Made by a program: the position numbers and the translations under genes | Part shown: piece by piece, positions 1-10,120 of the stretch | Position numbering within the stretch: position 1 is the first letter of the stretch | Layout: each line of letters starts with the position of its first letter | Assembly (NCBI RefSeq): GCF_003053845.1 | Contig: NZ_QAYG01000004.1 | Span: 124,001-188,000 of the forward strand | DNA: 64,000 nucleotides | Direction of reading: 5' to 3' | Source of the DNA: Breoghania corrubedonensis | GTDB lineage: Bacteria; Pseudomonadota; Alphaproteobacteria; Rhizobiales; Stappiaceae | The notes under the pieces: generated by a model | Database searches by the model: none | Told to the model about the DNA's origin: nothing | The model's input: only the letters and a program-made list of their open reading frames with translations

Positions 1-975
1 TGGCAGCGGCAACCGGTGCATGGAGACGACCACCCACTCCGCAACCGCCGCAGCCAGCGTTCCGTGAAAGAGATTGGCGCCTTCCACCGGATCGCTCACG
101 TCGGCCAGGGCCGAAAGCAACGGCCGCAGGTCGAGTTCCCCCTCACCGGAGATACGCCAGCCGGTCGGAAGTTCCTTCGGTTCGCTCACCAGCGCCTCCA
201 GTGCCATCGGCGCCTGCCCCTCGTGTTCGGCGACCTCGCAAACGCCCAGAAGCCCGGCAGCGGCATCGAATAGCCGGCCCATCGATGTGGTTCGCGGGCA
301 GTTGAGGCCCTTGTCCATCACGAGAGCGAGATGCCGCGCGCCCTCGATGTCAGGCCAGCGGGCGGAAATATCCGCCCCCCGCCCGATCGCGTGAAGCGCC
401 GCGGCCCCCATGCGCCAGACCTCGCGGGCAGCCACGTCGCCCCCCGGCTGAAGAATGGGATGAAGATGCCCCGCCCGGAAATACGTGCCGCCGTCGACGA
501 ACAGCAGTTCGCCACCCCAGGCCTCGTTTTCGGGTCCGAGACCGAATCCGTCGAAGGACAATCCGAGCACGGGAGCATCGTGAGCGTTTTCAGCCACCAC
601 CGCCGCCACATGGGCATGATGGTGCTGCACCGGGATCAGTTCGGCACCGAGCTCTTCCGCCAGCACGGCCGCGAAACGGGTGGAGGGGAAATCCGGGTGA
701 AGATCGTGAGCGACCGCCGCCGGCACCACGCCGAGCCGCTCTATCAGCGCCCACGCCATCTCTTCCATGGCCATGATCGCACCCGGCGTGTCGGTGTGGC
801 CGACATCGCGCGATACATGGGCCTTGTCCCCGTCGATCACCGTGATCGTGTCTTTCAGGAAGGCACCGAGGCCGATGACCGGCGGCAACCGGCGTGGGAG
901 ATCGACGACGATGTGAACAGGATCGTCCGCCCCCCTCGCCTGCTTCGCCATTCTGCGTTCGGCCGCGCTTGCCAT
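1..975 (-). CDS. hypF: HypF-like carbamoyltransferase, C-terminal domain only (runs off window)
   Basis: Maturation factor of [NiFe] hydrogenases; HypF makes the thiocarbamate that becomes the CN ligands. The frame opens with ATG at 975, two bases after the hypB stop, so the two are cotranscribed. It shows only the Kae1/YgjD-like carbamoyltransferase part: HDLHPDF, the metal-binding VQHHHAHVA, LSFDGFGLG and WGGELLF, all within the first 150 residues. The acylphosphatase, zinc-finger and YrdC domains of a full HypF (about 750 residues) are not upstream, because hypB occupies that position. Truncated HypF forms are known in rhizobial hydrogenase clusters. The 3' end lies outside the window. Confidence 0.75.
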   Translation of the reverse strand, partial: MASAAERRMAKQARGADDPVHIVVDLPRRLPPVIGLGAFLKDTITVIDGDKAHVSRDVGHTDTPGAIMAMEEMAWALIERLGVVPAAVAHDLHPDFPSTRFAAVLAEELGAELIPVQHHHAHVAAVVAENAHDAPVLGLSFDGFGLGPENEAWGGELLFVDGGTYFRAGHLHPILQPGGDVAAREVWRMGAAALHAIGRGADISARWPDIEGARHLALVMDKGLNCPRTTSMGRLFDAAAGLLGVCEVAEHEGQAPMALEALVSEPKELPTGWRISGEGELDLRPLLSALADVSDPVEGANLFHGTLAAAVAEWVVVSMHRLPLP

Positions 976-977
976 GA

Positions 978-1895
978 TCAGGCCGCCCTTGTGGCAAGCA
1001 GCCCGGCACGACGTTCGCGCACCCAGTCGAGCCAGGCTTCAAGCCCCTCGCCGGTCGTGGCGGATAGCTGAAGGATCTGCAGCGACGGGTTCACACGACG
1101 CGCCATTCCCATGCAACGAGCAATATCGAACTGAACGTAGGGCGCAAGATCGATCTTGTTCAGGATCATCAGGTCCGCAACGGCGAACATGTCGGGATAC
1201 TTGATCGGTTTGTCCTCGCCTTCGGTGACGGACAGGATCACCACCTTTGCCGCCTCACCAAGATCGAAAGCGGCTGGACAGACGAGATTGCCGACATTCT
1301 CGATGAAGAGCACCGAGCCCTCCTCCGCGGAGAGCCCGTTCGCGGCATCCTCGATCATCGCCGCATCCAGGTGGCACCCCTTGCCCGTGTTGACCTGGAT
1401 GGCCGGCGCACCAGTTGCGCGAATCCGGTCGGCGTCGTTGGAGGTCTGCTGATCACCCTCGATGACAGCGACGGGGAGTTCCGATTGAAGGGCCTTGACC
1501 GTCTCGCACAAAAGCGTCGTCTTGCCCGAACCCGGGCTCGACAGCAGATTGAGGGCGAGCACGCCATCCGTTTCGAACCTTGCGCGGTTTCGCGAAGCCC
1601 GACGGTCATTTTCGCCAAGCACCGCTTCCTCCATCCGGATCACATGGGTCTGATCGAGACCGGGCACCGAGACACCGGCTTCTCCCTCTCCATAGTGGAT
1701 GTGGGACGCACCGCGCTCGAGCTCGTGCCCATGCCCGTGCCCATGTTCGTGACCATGCGCGACACCAGCCGCGTGGAGCGCGGCGTGTTCGGCCTCGCTC
1801 ATTCCCTCATGATCATGATGGTGGTGATGGCCGTGATCGTGGCCATGGCCTTGACCTTCGACGGTGGCCTGACCGCAACCGCAAACGCTACACAT
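978..1895 (-). CDS. hypB: Hydrogenase nickel incorporation GTPase HypB
   Basis: GTPase that helps HypA load nickel into the large subunit of [NiFe] hydrogenase. The start at 1895 gives the family N-terminus MCSVCGCG and follows a GGAG about ten bases upstream; an in-frame ATG at 1925 is less likely. Next comes a long His-rich nickel-storage stretch (roughly residues 17-70), then the G domain with P-loop [29 protein letters not shown] and NKIDLA. HypF-like follows directly. No hydrogenase structural genes are in view, so the rest of the cluster must lie to the left. Confidence 0.93.
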   Translation of the reverse strand: MCSVCGCGQATVEGQGHGHDHGHHHHHDHEGMSEAEHAALHAAGVAHGHEHGHGHGHELERGASHIHYGEGEAGVSVPGLDQTHVIRMEEAVLGENDRRASRNRARFETDGVLALNLLSSPGSGKTTLLCETVKALQSELPVAVIEGDQQTSNDADRIRATGAPAIQVNTGKGCHLDAAMIEDAANGLSAEEGSVLFIENVGNLVCPAAFDLGEAAKVVILSVTEGEDKPIKYPDMFAVADLMILNKIDLAPYVQFDIARCMGMARRVNPSLQILQLSATTGEGLEAWLDWVRERRAGLLATRAA

Positions 1896-2106
1896 GGCGC
1901 CTAACTCCGATACCCGCTGCGTCACCTTCGCACGCGAGCCGCGTCAGAAGCGGGTATCGGCCCGACGCTTGCGTGCTGTTTCGAATTCGTCAAATCAGTG
2001 AAGGCACAGGCGTGCCAGCAACTCCATGACGCATGTCAAATTCCGTTATTTCCCAATTACCTATCGATATTTCTGACAAGGCACGCCCCATCATCATACC
2101 GATCGC

Positions 2107-2943
2107 TCAAAACGTGATCCTCTCCGTTCGCGTGAAGGCTTCGAAGCCGTCGCGCCGGGCGACACCGACGAGCGTCAACCCTGCCGCTTCGGCGGTACGG
2201 ATAGCAAGCATGGTGGGAGCGGATACGGCCACCAGAACCGGCACCCCCAACACCGCGGCCTTTTGCACGATCTCGACCGAGACCCTGCTGGTGATCGTCG
2301 CGATACCCTTTGTCTGATCAACCCCGTTGCGCTTCAGCGCGCCGACGAGCTTGTCCATCGCGTTATGCCGGCCAAGGTCTTCACGGGCGGCAACCAATCC
2401 ATCATCGGGCGTCCAGAAACCTGCGGCGTGAACCGCATGGGTCTCGCGAAAGAGCGGCTGCCCAGCGGACAGCGCATCGATCGCTTCCATGATCTGCTCC
2501 GGCCGGAACCGGACATCATCCGCCCCGACGACCGCCGGTTCAGGCAGGGCTTCATCCAGGCTCTCCACCCCGCAAAGCCCGCAACCGGTCGGCCCAGCCA
2601 TCGCGCGCCGGCGCGCAGACAGCCGACCGGCACATTCCTCATCGACCCACAGGCGTGCCTCGACACCCAACGGGAAGGCAGCAATCTCCACCGACCGGAT
2701 CTGGCCGACATCACTGATAATTCGTTCGGTGAGGCTGAAACCAACAGCGAAATCTTCAAGTTCGGTAGGCGTCGCCATCATGACGGCGTGCGTGGCGCCG
2801 TTATAGGTCACCGCGATAGCAGCCTCTTCCGGCACTTCGCGCATATCCTGCGGCGCGGCTGTTCCACGCCAGGCAATGCGTCGCGTCGGACTGTGAGTGG
2901 AAAGAGACGTCGGATCAAGCTCGGTCAGATCGCAGCTCGTCAT
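2107..2943 (-). CDS. fdhD: Formate dehydrogenase sulfurtransferase FdhD
   Basis: Passes sulfur from the IscS persulfide to the molybdenum cofactor of formate dehydrogenase. The conserved cysteine loop GPTGCGLCG is visible near residue 120, followed by FRETHAVHAAGF and ARED(L)GRHNAMDKL, which are family signatures. The start MTSCDLTELD at 2943 gives about 278 residues, close to the family length; the open frame extends to 3078 but that extra stretch is Arg/Pro-rich and unlike FdhD. No fdh structural gene is in the window. Confidence 0.92.
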   Translation of the reverse strand: MTSCDLTELDPTSLSTHSPTRRIAWRGTAAPQDMREVPEEAAIAVTYNGATHAVMMATPTELEDFAVGFSLTERIISDVGQIRSVEIAAFPLGVEARLWVDEECAGRLSARRRAMAGPTGCGLCGVESLDEALPEPAVVGADDVRFRPEQIMEAIDALSAGQPLFRETHAVHAAGFWTPDDGLVAAREDLGRHNAMDKLVGALKRNGVDQTKGIATITSRVSVEIVQKAAVLGVPVLVAVSAPTMLAIRTAEAAGLTLVGVARRDGFEAFTRTERITF

Positions 2944-3078
2944 ACTAGCAACTCCAGATCCGGCACCGGACGAACTTGGACACGGCGCCGTGGCGGGTCT
3001 GCGACTTGGAAGGCAGCACGAACGCCCCGCCTGCGTTCGATCACGGTCGGACTTCCGTTTGGAAGCCACATCTCGCAT

Positions 3079-3476
3079 ATAGCGCGACCAGCCGCCTTCT
3101 ACTCCACCAAGAGATAGTATCTGGGGTGCAGAATTTGCATGGATTACTTGTCAGATCGAACCATATTTTCTCGCCATGTGACAATCATGATCCGATAAAA
3201 ATGACTTATCGAAAGTAGAACTGCGAAACTGAACAGTGTCCGTTTGTCGCACCCCAACTTTCCAATACGACAGCCGACGCCCCGCTGTCCGGCTCCGCTT
3301 GCGCCAGAATAGCGGCTTTACGCGTTACATTTTGGCCATATCCAGACTGAAAGCAGGCTTTGTATCCTGCTTCGCCTCCAGCGGAAACCAGTGCGTTTCC
3401 AGTACGGCGTCTCCAGAAATGGGCGCGCCCGAGAGCCCGCCGCATATAACACGGCAACCAACACATCATGCCTCCC
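3079..3476. other. Intergenic stretch, nothing recognised
   Basis: About 400 bases between fdhD and the efflux permease. Only short opposing open frames occur (for example minus-strand 3206-3538) and none resembles a known protein or has a clear ribosome binding site. Confidence 0.5.
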
Positions 3477-6400
3477 CTACTCCGCAGCCATCGCCGCTCG
3501 CGGCTTACGCTCATCTTGCGAAAGCTCATGGGCTTCATCCGCAGTTGGCTTGATCCGGAACCACACAGCGTAGAGTGCCGGCAGAAAAAGCAGGATCATG
3601 ACGGTACCCGCCGCCGTTCCGCCGATCAGCGTATAAGCCATCGATCCCCAGAACACCGAATGGGTCAAAGGAATGAAGGCCAGAACCGCCGCAAGTGCCG
3701 TGAGGATGACAGGGCGTGTCCGCTGCACGGTCGCTTCAATCACGGCGTGATAGTCATCGAGGCCGCCCGCCTGGTTTTCCTTGATTTGCTCCGTCAGGAT
3801 CAGCGTGTTGCGCATGAGGATACCTGCCAATCCGATCAAGCCGAGAATGGCGTTGAAACCGAAGGGCTGATTGAAGACAAGCAGCATCGGCACGACGCCG
3901 ATCAAGCCAAGCGGTGCGGTCAGCAGAACCATGGTCATCGTCGAGAAAGATCGAACCTGCAACATGATGATGATCAGCGTCGCGGCGATCATGAGCGGAA
4001 AGATCTTGGCCAGCGCGGTGTTGGCCTTGGAGGCCTCCTCGATCGATCCGCCCATTTCAACGCGGTAGCCGACCGGAAGCGATGAGATCAGCGGCTGAAG
4101 AGCCTTCATGACGGCCAACGAGACCTCGGGCGGCTGCGTCGTCTCGTTGATTTCGGAGCGTACCGTGATGACGGGCGTGCGGTCTCTGCGTTTCATGATC
4201 GGCTCTTCCGGTCGGATTTCCGCATGACCAATCTGGCTGAGCGGAATCTGCCTGCCGTTACGGCTCATCAGCGAGAAGTCCGCCAAACGCGCAGGATCCA
4301 GCCGCTCGTCGCCCGCGCTGCGCGCGACGACTGGAACGTTGCGGATGTCTTCGCGGACCTGGGTGACGGGGATGCCAGTGAGCAGAAACTGAAGCTGCTG
4401 GCCCACCTCCGCTGTCGAAAGACCGATGAGGTTGAGACGATCCTGATCCGGAACGAAGCGGAGCACCGGATTACGGTCGCCCCAGTCGCGGTTAGCCTCC
4501 CGCACGTCGGGTACACTCCGCATGATGTCGAGCGCCTTTTCGGAAATGGCGCTGAGTTGTACAGGATCTGGTCCCATGATCCGGAACTCAACAGGGAAGA
4601 CGGAGGGCGGACCGAAGACGAACTGCGTGGCGCGGATGTACGCCTCGGGTGCTAGCCCCTGGGCTACCGCCTCTCGAAGCCGTTGCTTCAAGTGCTCGCG
4701 CGCCTCGGCATCCGGTGTAAGCACGACGATCTTGGCGAACGCAGGATCAGGCAGCTCGGGCGACAGAGCGAGGAAAAATCTGGGCGCTCCCTGGCCAATA
4801 TAGCTCGTGACGATATCGGCTTCCGGCTGTTTTTGCAGCCACTTTTCCAGTTTCTTGACTGTGGCGGCCGTCGTCTCGATGCTGGTGCCTTCCGGCAGGC
4901 GAACCTCGACCAGCACTTCGGGGCGGTCGGAGGTCGGGAAGAATTGCTGCTTGAGACCGCCCATGCCGACAAAGGATAGTGCCAAGACGACGCCAACGAT
5001 ACCGCAGGTCGCGAACTTGTGGCGCACGGCAAAGGTGATGAGTCGCCGCAGCCGCCGATAGCTCGGCGTGTCGTAGATGGCATGATGGCCACCTTCAACC
5101 CGCTTGATTTCAGGCAGTAACTTGACGCCAAGATAGGGCGTGAAAGCAACCGCAACGATCCACGAGACGATGAGGGCGAAGCCCACGACCCAGAAGATGT
5201 TGCCAGCGTATTCGCCGGCCGTCGAGGAGGCGAAGCCCACAGGCAGAAAGCCGGCAATCGTCACCAGCGTTCCCGATAGCATTGGCGCCGCAGTGTGGCT
5301 CCACGCATAGGCCGCAGCGGTGATGCGGTCCATGCCCTCTTCCATCTTCACCACCATCACCTCGATCGCGATGATGGCGTCATCAACAAGAAGCCCAAGT
5401 GCGAGGATGAGCGCGCCGAGAGTGATGCGGTCGAAGAACCGGCCGGTCTCCAGCATGATGAGGAACACTGCGGCAAGCGTCAGCGGAACCGCGGCGGCCA
5501 CCACGATACCGACGCGCCAGCCCATGCTCAGCAGGCTGATCAGCAGCACCACACTGAGCGCCATGGCGAACTTCAGCATGAATTCATCGACCGCCGATCG
5601 GATGTTGACAGCCTGATCAGTCACCTTGTCGAGCGTCATCCCGAGTGGCAGCGTCTGCGCGATGGCCGCCGTCTTCGCCTCCAGTGCCTGGCCGAGCAAG
5701 AGGCCGTTCCAGCCCTCCTGCATGATTGCCGACAACAGGATAGTGGGCTCCCCCTGATTTCGGATAAGGAAGGTCGCGGGATCCTGATAACCACGGCGAA
5801 CGTCGGCGATATCGGAGAGCCTCAGCACCCGCCCCCCAGCGGCAATCGGCGTATCGGCAATCGCCTGGACGCTGTCATATGCCCCGTCGACGCGGATGAA
5901 CACCTGCGGGCCCCGGGTGTCGACCGACCCCGCCGGCGTGACGGTGTTCTGCCGCTGCAAAGCGGCGATGATATCCTGCGCCGACACACCGAGGGTTGCC
6001 AGTTTGGCATAGGAAAACTCGACGTAGATCTGTTCGGGACGTTCACCGACGATGTTGATCTTCTTGACGCCGGCCACGTGCAGCAGGTCCTGGCGGATCA
6101 CTTCTGCCTGTCTGGCCAGTTCACGCATCGGCATGCCCTTGGCCTTGAGCGCATAAAGCGCGAAGCTGACGTCCGCATATTCGTCGTTGACGAAGGGGCC
6201 GAGGACGCCTGCGGGCAGGTTGCGGGCCTCGTCCCCGAGCTTCTTGCGGGCTTGGTAGAACTCTTCCTGTACTGCGGACGGCGGCGTGCTGTCCTTCAGT
6301 GTCATCGTCGTGAACGCATAGCCCGGCCGTGTCGTCGTCTCGACCCGGTCGTACCAGGTCAGCTCCTGAAGCCGCTTCTCCAACGGTTCGGCGACGAGAT

Positions 6401-6587
6401 CCTGCATTTCACGAGCAGTTGCGCCAGGCCAGACAGCCGTGACCGTCAGTGTCTTGATGGTGAAGGTGGGATCCTCGGCTCGTCCCAGATTGAGGAAGGC
6501 GTAGACGCCCGCTGCGGCCAGGAGAAAGATAAAGAACAATGTAACGGAGCGTTCGCGAACCGCCAGGGCGGAGAGGTTGAAGCTCAT
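3477..6587 (-). CDS. RND efflux pump inner-membrane permease (AcrB/HAE1-like)
   Basis: Proton-driven tripartite exporter of 1036 residues, the usual RND length. The N-terminus starts in TM1 (residues 13-32) and is followed by a large porter domain with EDPTFTIKTLTV and PGATAREMQDLV. The TM4 proton-relay pair is present in LGLLVDDAIIAIEVM, and a second TM bundle begins near residue 520. It is translationally coupled to the membrane fusion protein (shared base at 6587). No outer-membrane TolC-type gene lies beside it, so it probably borrows one. Substrate unknown. The stop codon is TAG, which matters for the amber-decoding locus elsewhere in the window. Confidence 0.93.
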   Translation of the reverse strand: MSFNLSALAVRERSVTLFFIFLLAAAGVYAFLNLGRAEDPTFTIKTLTVTAVWPGATAREMQDLVAEPLEKRLQELTWYDRVETTTRPGYAFTTMTLKDSTPPSAVQEEFYQARKKLGDEARNLPAGVLGPFVNDEYADVSFALYALKAKGMPMRELARQAEVIRQDLLHVAGVKKINIVGERPEQIYVEFSYAKLATLGVSAQDIIAALQRQNTVTPAGSVDTRGPQVFIRVDGAYDSVQAIADTPIAAGGRVLRLSDIADVRRGYQDPATFLIRNQGEPTILLSAIMQEGWNGLLLGQALEAKTAAIAQTLPLGMTLDKVTDQAVNIRSAVDEFMLKFAMALSVVLLISLLSMGWRVGIVVAAAVPLTLAAVFLIMLETGRFFDRITLGALILALGLLVDDAIIAIEVMVVKMEEGMDRITAAAYAWSHTAAPMLSGTLVTIAGFLPVGFASSTAGEYAGNIFWVVGFALIVSWIVAVAFTPYLGVKLLPEIKRVEGGHHAIYDTPSYRRLRRLITFAVRHKFATCGIVGVVLALSFVGMGGLKQQFFPTSDRPEVLVEVRLPEGTSIETTAATVKKLEKWLQKQPEADIVTSYIGQGAPRFFLALSPELPDPAFAKIVVLTPDAEAREHLKQRLREAVAQGLAPEAYIRATQFVFGPPSVFPVEFRIMGPDPVQLSAISEKALDIMRSVPDVREANRDWGDRNPVLRFVPDQDRLNLIGLSTAEVGQQLQFLLTGIPVTQVREDIRNVPVVARSAGDERLDPARLADFSLMSRNGRQIPLSQIGHAEIRPEEPIMKRRDRTPVITVRSEINETTQPPEVSLAVMKALQPLISSLPVGYRVEMGGSIEEASKANTALAKIFPLMIAATLIIIMLQVRSFSTMTMVLLTAPLGLIGVVPMLLVFNQPFGFNAILGLIGLAGILMRNTLILTEQIKENQAGGLDDYHAVIEATVQRTRPVILTALAAVLAFIPLTHSVFWGSMAYTLIGGTAAGTVMILLFLPALYAVWFRIKPTADEAHELSQDERKPRAAMAAE

Positions 6588-7699
6588 TATCTCCTCGCCT
6601 CTCGCTGCCCGGCAATCCTGACGATCTCACCGTTCTCCAGGAGATGGGCGCCCAGAGCGACAACCTGCTGACCGATACCAATTCCGGTGACGAATACAGT
6701 CTCCTTACCGAGGCTCTTGATCTTGACCGGCGCGAAGGCCACCATGGACGTTGCACTGTCGAAAATCCACACGCCTGTCTGAAGACCATCGTCCCGGATG
6801 GCACCGATCGGAACACCGACCTCTGACTGCCTTTCCTCGTCATGGATCTTGATAGTCACCGTCGCACCGAGCGGCGCAGATGCGGCTGCGCCGTCGAGAA
6901 CGTAGCGCGCTTCGTAAGTGCGGGTCTGCGGATCGGCAGCATCGGAGATCTGCCGCAGGCGGGCGCTTCCCGTCAGACCGTCGCCTCCATAGACAATGGC
7001 TTTCGCTTCGGATCCGATCTCGGGGCGCCTAGTCTCCGGCAGCCATACAACAGCCTCACGCGGTCCGGCCTGCGCGAGTTGAACGACGGTTTGGCCCGCC
7101 GTCACGACCTGTCCGGGTTCCCCGTGAACATCGACGACCGTTCCATCTGAGTCCGCAACCAGAACACTGTAGGTGGCAGCATTTTCCGCGACCTTTGCAT
7201 CGGCTTCAGCCGCGGCAAGCTGGGCGGCAGCAGTATCGCGGGCCGCTTTCGCCTGTTCATAACGCTGTTGGGTGGTGGCCAATCCGTGCTTCACCAGTTC
7301 GGCATAACGTTTCTCATCCGCTTCCGTCTGGATCATGACGGCACGTGCTGCGATGACCGTATTACGCTTCGCTGTGAGCGCGAGTTGGAGATCGGTTTCA
7401 TCAATGCGCATAAGGATCTGGCCCTTCTTCACCTGCTGCCCCACATCCACCAGCCGCTGAACAATCTTGCCAGGCACCCGAAAGCCGAGGTCGCTCTGTA
7501 TCCGAGACGCGACCGTGCCGGTAAACGACCGCTCCGCCGCTTCAGGTTTCTCGGCCGCCACCACCATTACCAATGGCGGAACCGTTCTGGGATCCGTGGC
7601 CTTGGCTTCATGCTCAGGCGTTTCGGAAACAAGGACAAACGCGGCGCCAGCTGCAACGGCTACGACACCAACCAGACCGATGACAGTTTTGCGCTTCAT
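6587..7699 (-). CDS. RND efflux periplasmic adaptor (membrane fusion protein)
   Basis: HlyD/AcrA-family adaptor joining the permease to an outer-membrane channel. The start MKRKTVIGLVG at 7699 gives a signal/anchor segment (residues 5-22). It is followed by the lipoyl half-motif GFRVPGKIVQRLVDVGQQVKKGQIL, an alpha-helical hairpin rich in Ala, Lys and Glu, and the second half ADSDGTVVDVHGEPGQVV. An upstream ATG at 7774 would put 25 unlike residues ahead of the signal and is rejected. First gene of the efflux operon, divergent from the TetR-type regulator. Confidence 0.92.
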   Translation of the reverse strand: MKRKTVIGLVGVVAVAAGAAFVLVSETPEHEAKATDPRTVPPLVMVVAAEKPEAAERSFTGTVASRIQSDLGFRVPGKIVQRLVDVGQQVKKGQILMRIDETDLQLALTAKRNTVIAARAVMIQTEADEKRYAELVKHGLATTQQRYEQAKAARDTAAAQLAAAEADAKVAENAATYSVLVADSDGTVVDVHGEPGQVVTAGQTVVQLAQAGPREAVVWLPETRRPEIGSEAKAIVYGGDGLTGSARLRQISDAADPQTRTYEARYVLDGAAASAPLGATVTIKIHDEERQSEVGVPIGAIRDDGLQTGVWIFDSATSMVAFAPVKIKSLGKETVFVTGIGIGQQVVALGAHLLENGEIVRIAGQREARR

Positions 7700-7732
7700 G
7701 TGAATTTTCTTTCCTCGCGAGCGATCCGCACA

Positions 7733-7787
7733 TATTAGATTGCGACCTAACGCTATTTGGCTTATTGATGTCAACTGAAATCTAATA
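7733..7787. promoter_or_regulatory. Probable operator between efflux operon and TetR regulator
   Basis: The divergent 98-bp spacer carries the inverted arms TATTAGATT (7733-7741) and AATCTAATA (7779-7787). The left arm is also part of a compact palindrome, TTAGATTGCGACCTAA (7735-7750), in which TTAG/CTAA pair. These are typical spacing and form for a TetR dimer site controlling both directions. Confidence 0.55.
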
Positions 7788-7797
7788 GGAGATTGCT

Positions 7798-8403
7798 ATG
7801 AGAGTGACCCGCGCACAGGCCGACGAGAATCGGGAAGCCGTGATCAACGTCGCAAGCCGTCTGTTTCGAAAGCACGGCTTCGACGGGATCGGCCTGAAAG
7901 ATCTGATGAAAGGTGCGGGCCTGACGCAGGGCGCGTTCTACAAGCAGTTTACGTCCAAGAGAGACCTTTCCGCCCAAGCATCCAGGCGCGCGATGGAAAG
8001 CGCCTTCCGCCGGTGGTCCGACGCCGCCGCTGCCAATCCGCAGGATCCACTCGGCGCGGTAGCCGCGTTCTATCTCAGCACGGAGCATAGCGCAGAGAAG
8101 ATGGACGGCTGCCCGATCGTTGCATTAGGCGCGGATGCAGCCCGGCAAGGGCCCGACGTGAAGGCATCGTTCGAAGCCGGGATCACGGACTATCTTGAGA
8201 TGCTCGGCCGTTGGGTGAACGACGCCGACGGCGATGAGCCCGGCAGCAAGGCCATGGTCGCTCTCTCGACCATGGTCGGCGCAGTCCTCCTATCGCGCGT
8301 CGTCAACGATGAACTTCTGTCGAAGCGGTTTCTGCAGGCAGCAGCCGGGAGCGTGTCGACGGCGGCGTCCGCAGGCGAGCCTCGGCAGGGATCGCACCAA
8401 TAA
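7798..8403 (+). CDS. TetR-family repressor of the adjacent RND efflux operon
   Basis: A 201-residue regulator with an N-terminal TetR helix-turn-helix (residues about 10-55: VASRLFRKHGFDGIGLKDLM, then GLTQGAFYKQFTSKRDL). The C-terminal part has HSAEKMDGCPIVALGADAA, seen in the AcrR-like group. It follows a ribosome site AGGAG at 7787-7791. Position and divergent orientation suggest local repression of the efflux pair. Ligand unknown. Confidence 0.88.
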   Translation: MRVTRAQADENREAVINVASRLFRKHGFDGIGLKDLMKGAGLTQGAFYKQFTSKRDLSAQASRRAMESAFRRWSDAAAANPQDPLGAVAAFYLSTEHSAEKMDGCPIVALGADAARQGPDVKASFEAGITDYLEMLGRWVNDADGDEPGSKAMVALSTMVGAVLLSRVVNDELLSKRFLQAAAGSVSTAASAGEPRQGSHQ

Positions 8404-8561
8404 CCTCAGGCGTAGCGCGCCGTCGCTCGCGGTATCTTTTTTCGGGCTGCGAGGCCGGATGAGCGAGCTGTCCGGCATAAACGCCGACGGCGCTCATGGT
8501 TGCCGTCCTTCGATCTTATCTTCCAAGCATTTGCTCACGCCAATCCAACACGACGAAAGAA

Positions 8562-8911
8562 GTGGCTTCCAAGAAAAAGACCAATCCCGGCGTCGCCCTG
8601 GTGACAGGGGCATCCTCCGGTATCGGATACGCAACCGCCAAGGCCTTGCAGAAGGCCGGCTATCATGTGTTCGGCACCAGTCGGGGCGCGGCCGCCGAAA
8701 GATCCGACGGCGTAACCATGCTGACCTGCGACGGGACCGATGACGTGTCCGTGGCGAAGCTGGTCGAGAACGTTCTGGCCGAGACCGGGCACATTGAGCT
8801 CCTGGTCAACAATGCTGGCGTTGGCCTGTTCGGTGGCGCCGAGGAATCCTCGCTGGCGCAGGCCAAAGCGCTGTTCGATGTAAACGTGTTCGGCGTTATC
8901 CGCATGGTCGA
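8562..8911 (+). pseudogene. SDR oxidoreductase, 3'-truncated
   Basis: The N-terminal Rossmann half of a short-chain dehydrogenase is clear: VALVTGASSGIGYATAKAL (nucleotide-binding loop), then LLVNNAGVGLFGG and LFDVNVFGVIRMV. The start is probably GTG at 8562. Right after VIRMV the sequence switches to a DUF932 protein in another frame. The catalytic Tyr-x-x-x-Lys region is therefore missing and the gene is broken. The join is at about 8909-8912. Confidence 0.8.
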
Positions 8912-9447
8912 CCGGCATCTACAATCCCCGCGTCGATATCAGCAGGGACACGACGACGCTCTACGCCTCGGATCGCGACGTCTTCCTCTTTCTCGTCGAC
9001 GATCTCAATCCCATTGAGGCCGGCTGGCTGCCGGATGGGTCGCCTGATCTGTTCTTCCGCGGCTTCTACTGCTGGAACAGCGAGGTCGGGGCGAAGACAC
9101 TCGGCATGGCGAACTTCTATCTGCGTGCCGTTTGCCAAAACAGGAATCTGTGGGGCGTGGAGGATTTCGAGGAAATCAGCATTCGCCACTCCAAATATGC
9201 CGCCAACCGCTTCGCCCATGAGGCGGCGCTGCTGAACTTCGCGAACTCCTCGCCGATGCCCTTCGTCAACGGCATCAAGGCGGCGCGCGAGCGGATCGTG
9301 GCAAGAACCGACGAGGAAGGCCGCCCGCCGGAAAGCATCTTCGATTTCGTCCAGGGCATCACCGCCGTCGCGCGTGACAAGCCGCATCAGGATGCCCGCC
9401 TCGACACGGAGGGCAAGGCGAAGAAGCTGCTCGATCGGGCCGCCTGA
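8911..9447 (+). pseudogene. DUF932 plasmid/ICE protein, 5'-truncated
   Basis: From about 8911 the frame reads TGIYNPRVDISRD, VFLFLVDDLNPIEAGW, FRGFYCWNSEVGAKTLG and WGVEDFEEISIRHSKYAANRF, all characteristic of the DUF932/TIGR03299 family found on plasmids and integrative conjugative elements. Only the C-terminal half survives, fused to the SDR fragment. In such elements it usually lies just ahead of a parB-like gene, as here. Confidence 0.75.
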
Positions 9448-9620
9448 TTTCCGCAAAGCCGGAGATGCGGATGTCCGTGTCTCCGGCTTTGCGCCTCTAC
9501 GTGTCTCAATTTCCGGACCGTGGCGCTGCCCCCTTTAGAGGAAGAGGGCGGCGCTTCGCTTCGTGACGGGTTGGAGGTCGAGAGAGAGGCTCCCGACCGC
9601 CCGTCGCTGAGTATATCCCG

Positions 9621-9746
9621 ATGGCTACTGCCGTTCAGAAGATCACCCTGTCGTCCTCGCGCGACATTCCCTTCAACAAGCTGGTGCTCAGCCAGTCCAA
9701 CGTCCGGCGCGTCAAGGCCGGCGTGTCGATCGGGGATTTGGCAGCC
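9621..9746 (+). pseudogene. ParB-like nuclease, N-terminal remnant
   Basis: About 40 residues, from VQKITLSSSRDIPFNKLVLS to NVRRVKAGVSI, match the start of the ParB/RepB-like proteins that follow DUF932 in rhizobial and sphingomonad conjugative elements. The frame then breaks into trbI sequence, so most of parB and everything between it and trbI has been deleted. Confidence 0.7.
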
Positions 9747-9749
9747 TCA

Positions 9750-10119
9750 AAGCCGCGTGCTGTTGGTATGGAACAGGCTGATCTTCCCCGACGGGCGGTC
9801 GATCGTTCTCAAGCGTCAGCCCAGCGCGGATCCCGAGGGCTTTGCCGGCCTGCGGGATGGTGTCGGGTATCATTGGTGGGGTCTGGCAAAGGCTGCAGGG
9901 TTGTCAACTCTGCTCAGCGTCGGCACCGAACTCGCCGTCAACAATGATGACTGGCTGATCCAGGCAATCCGCAATAGCGGCCAGGACACCATCAACGACG
10001 CGGGCCAGCAGATCGTCCATCGCCAGCTCAACATCTCACCGACACTCGCGATCCGGCCTGGATTCCCCCTCCGCGCGATCGTGACGCGAGATATCGTGCT
10101 CGAACCCTATGGAGACTGA
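9750..10119 (+). pseudogene. trbI: TrbI/VirB10 conjugal transfer protein, C-terminal remnant
   Basis: The frame carries SRVLLVWNRLIFPDGRSIVL, GVGYHWWGLAKAAGLSTLL, GQQIVHRQLNISPTLAIRPG and a final LEPYGD, which is the periplasmic beta-barrel end of TrbI, the core channel protein of a type IV conjugation system. The N-terminal two thirds are absent, so it cannot function. The stop is followed one base later by the DUF2274 start, the usual order in Trb operons. Confidence 0.85.
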
Positions 10120-10120
10120 G

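Noticed and set aside
5295-6671. Plus-strand 458-residue open frame
   Set aside because: Antisense to the RND permease with no family resemblance.
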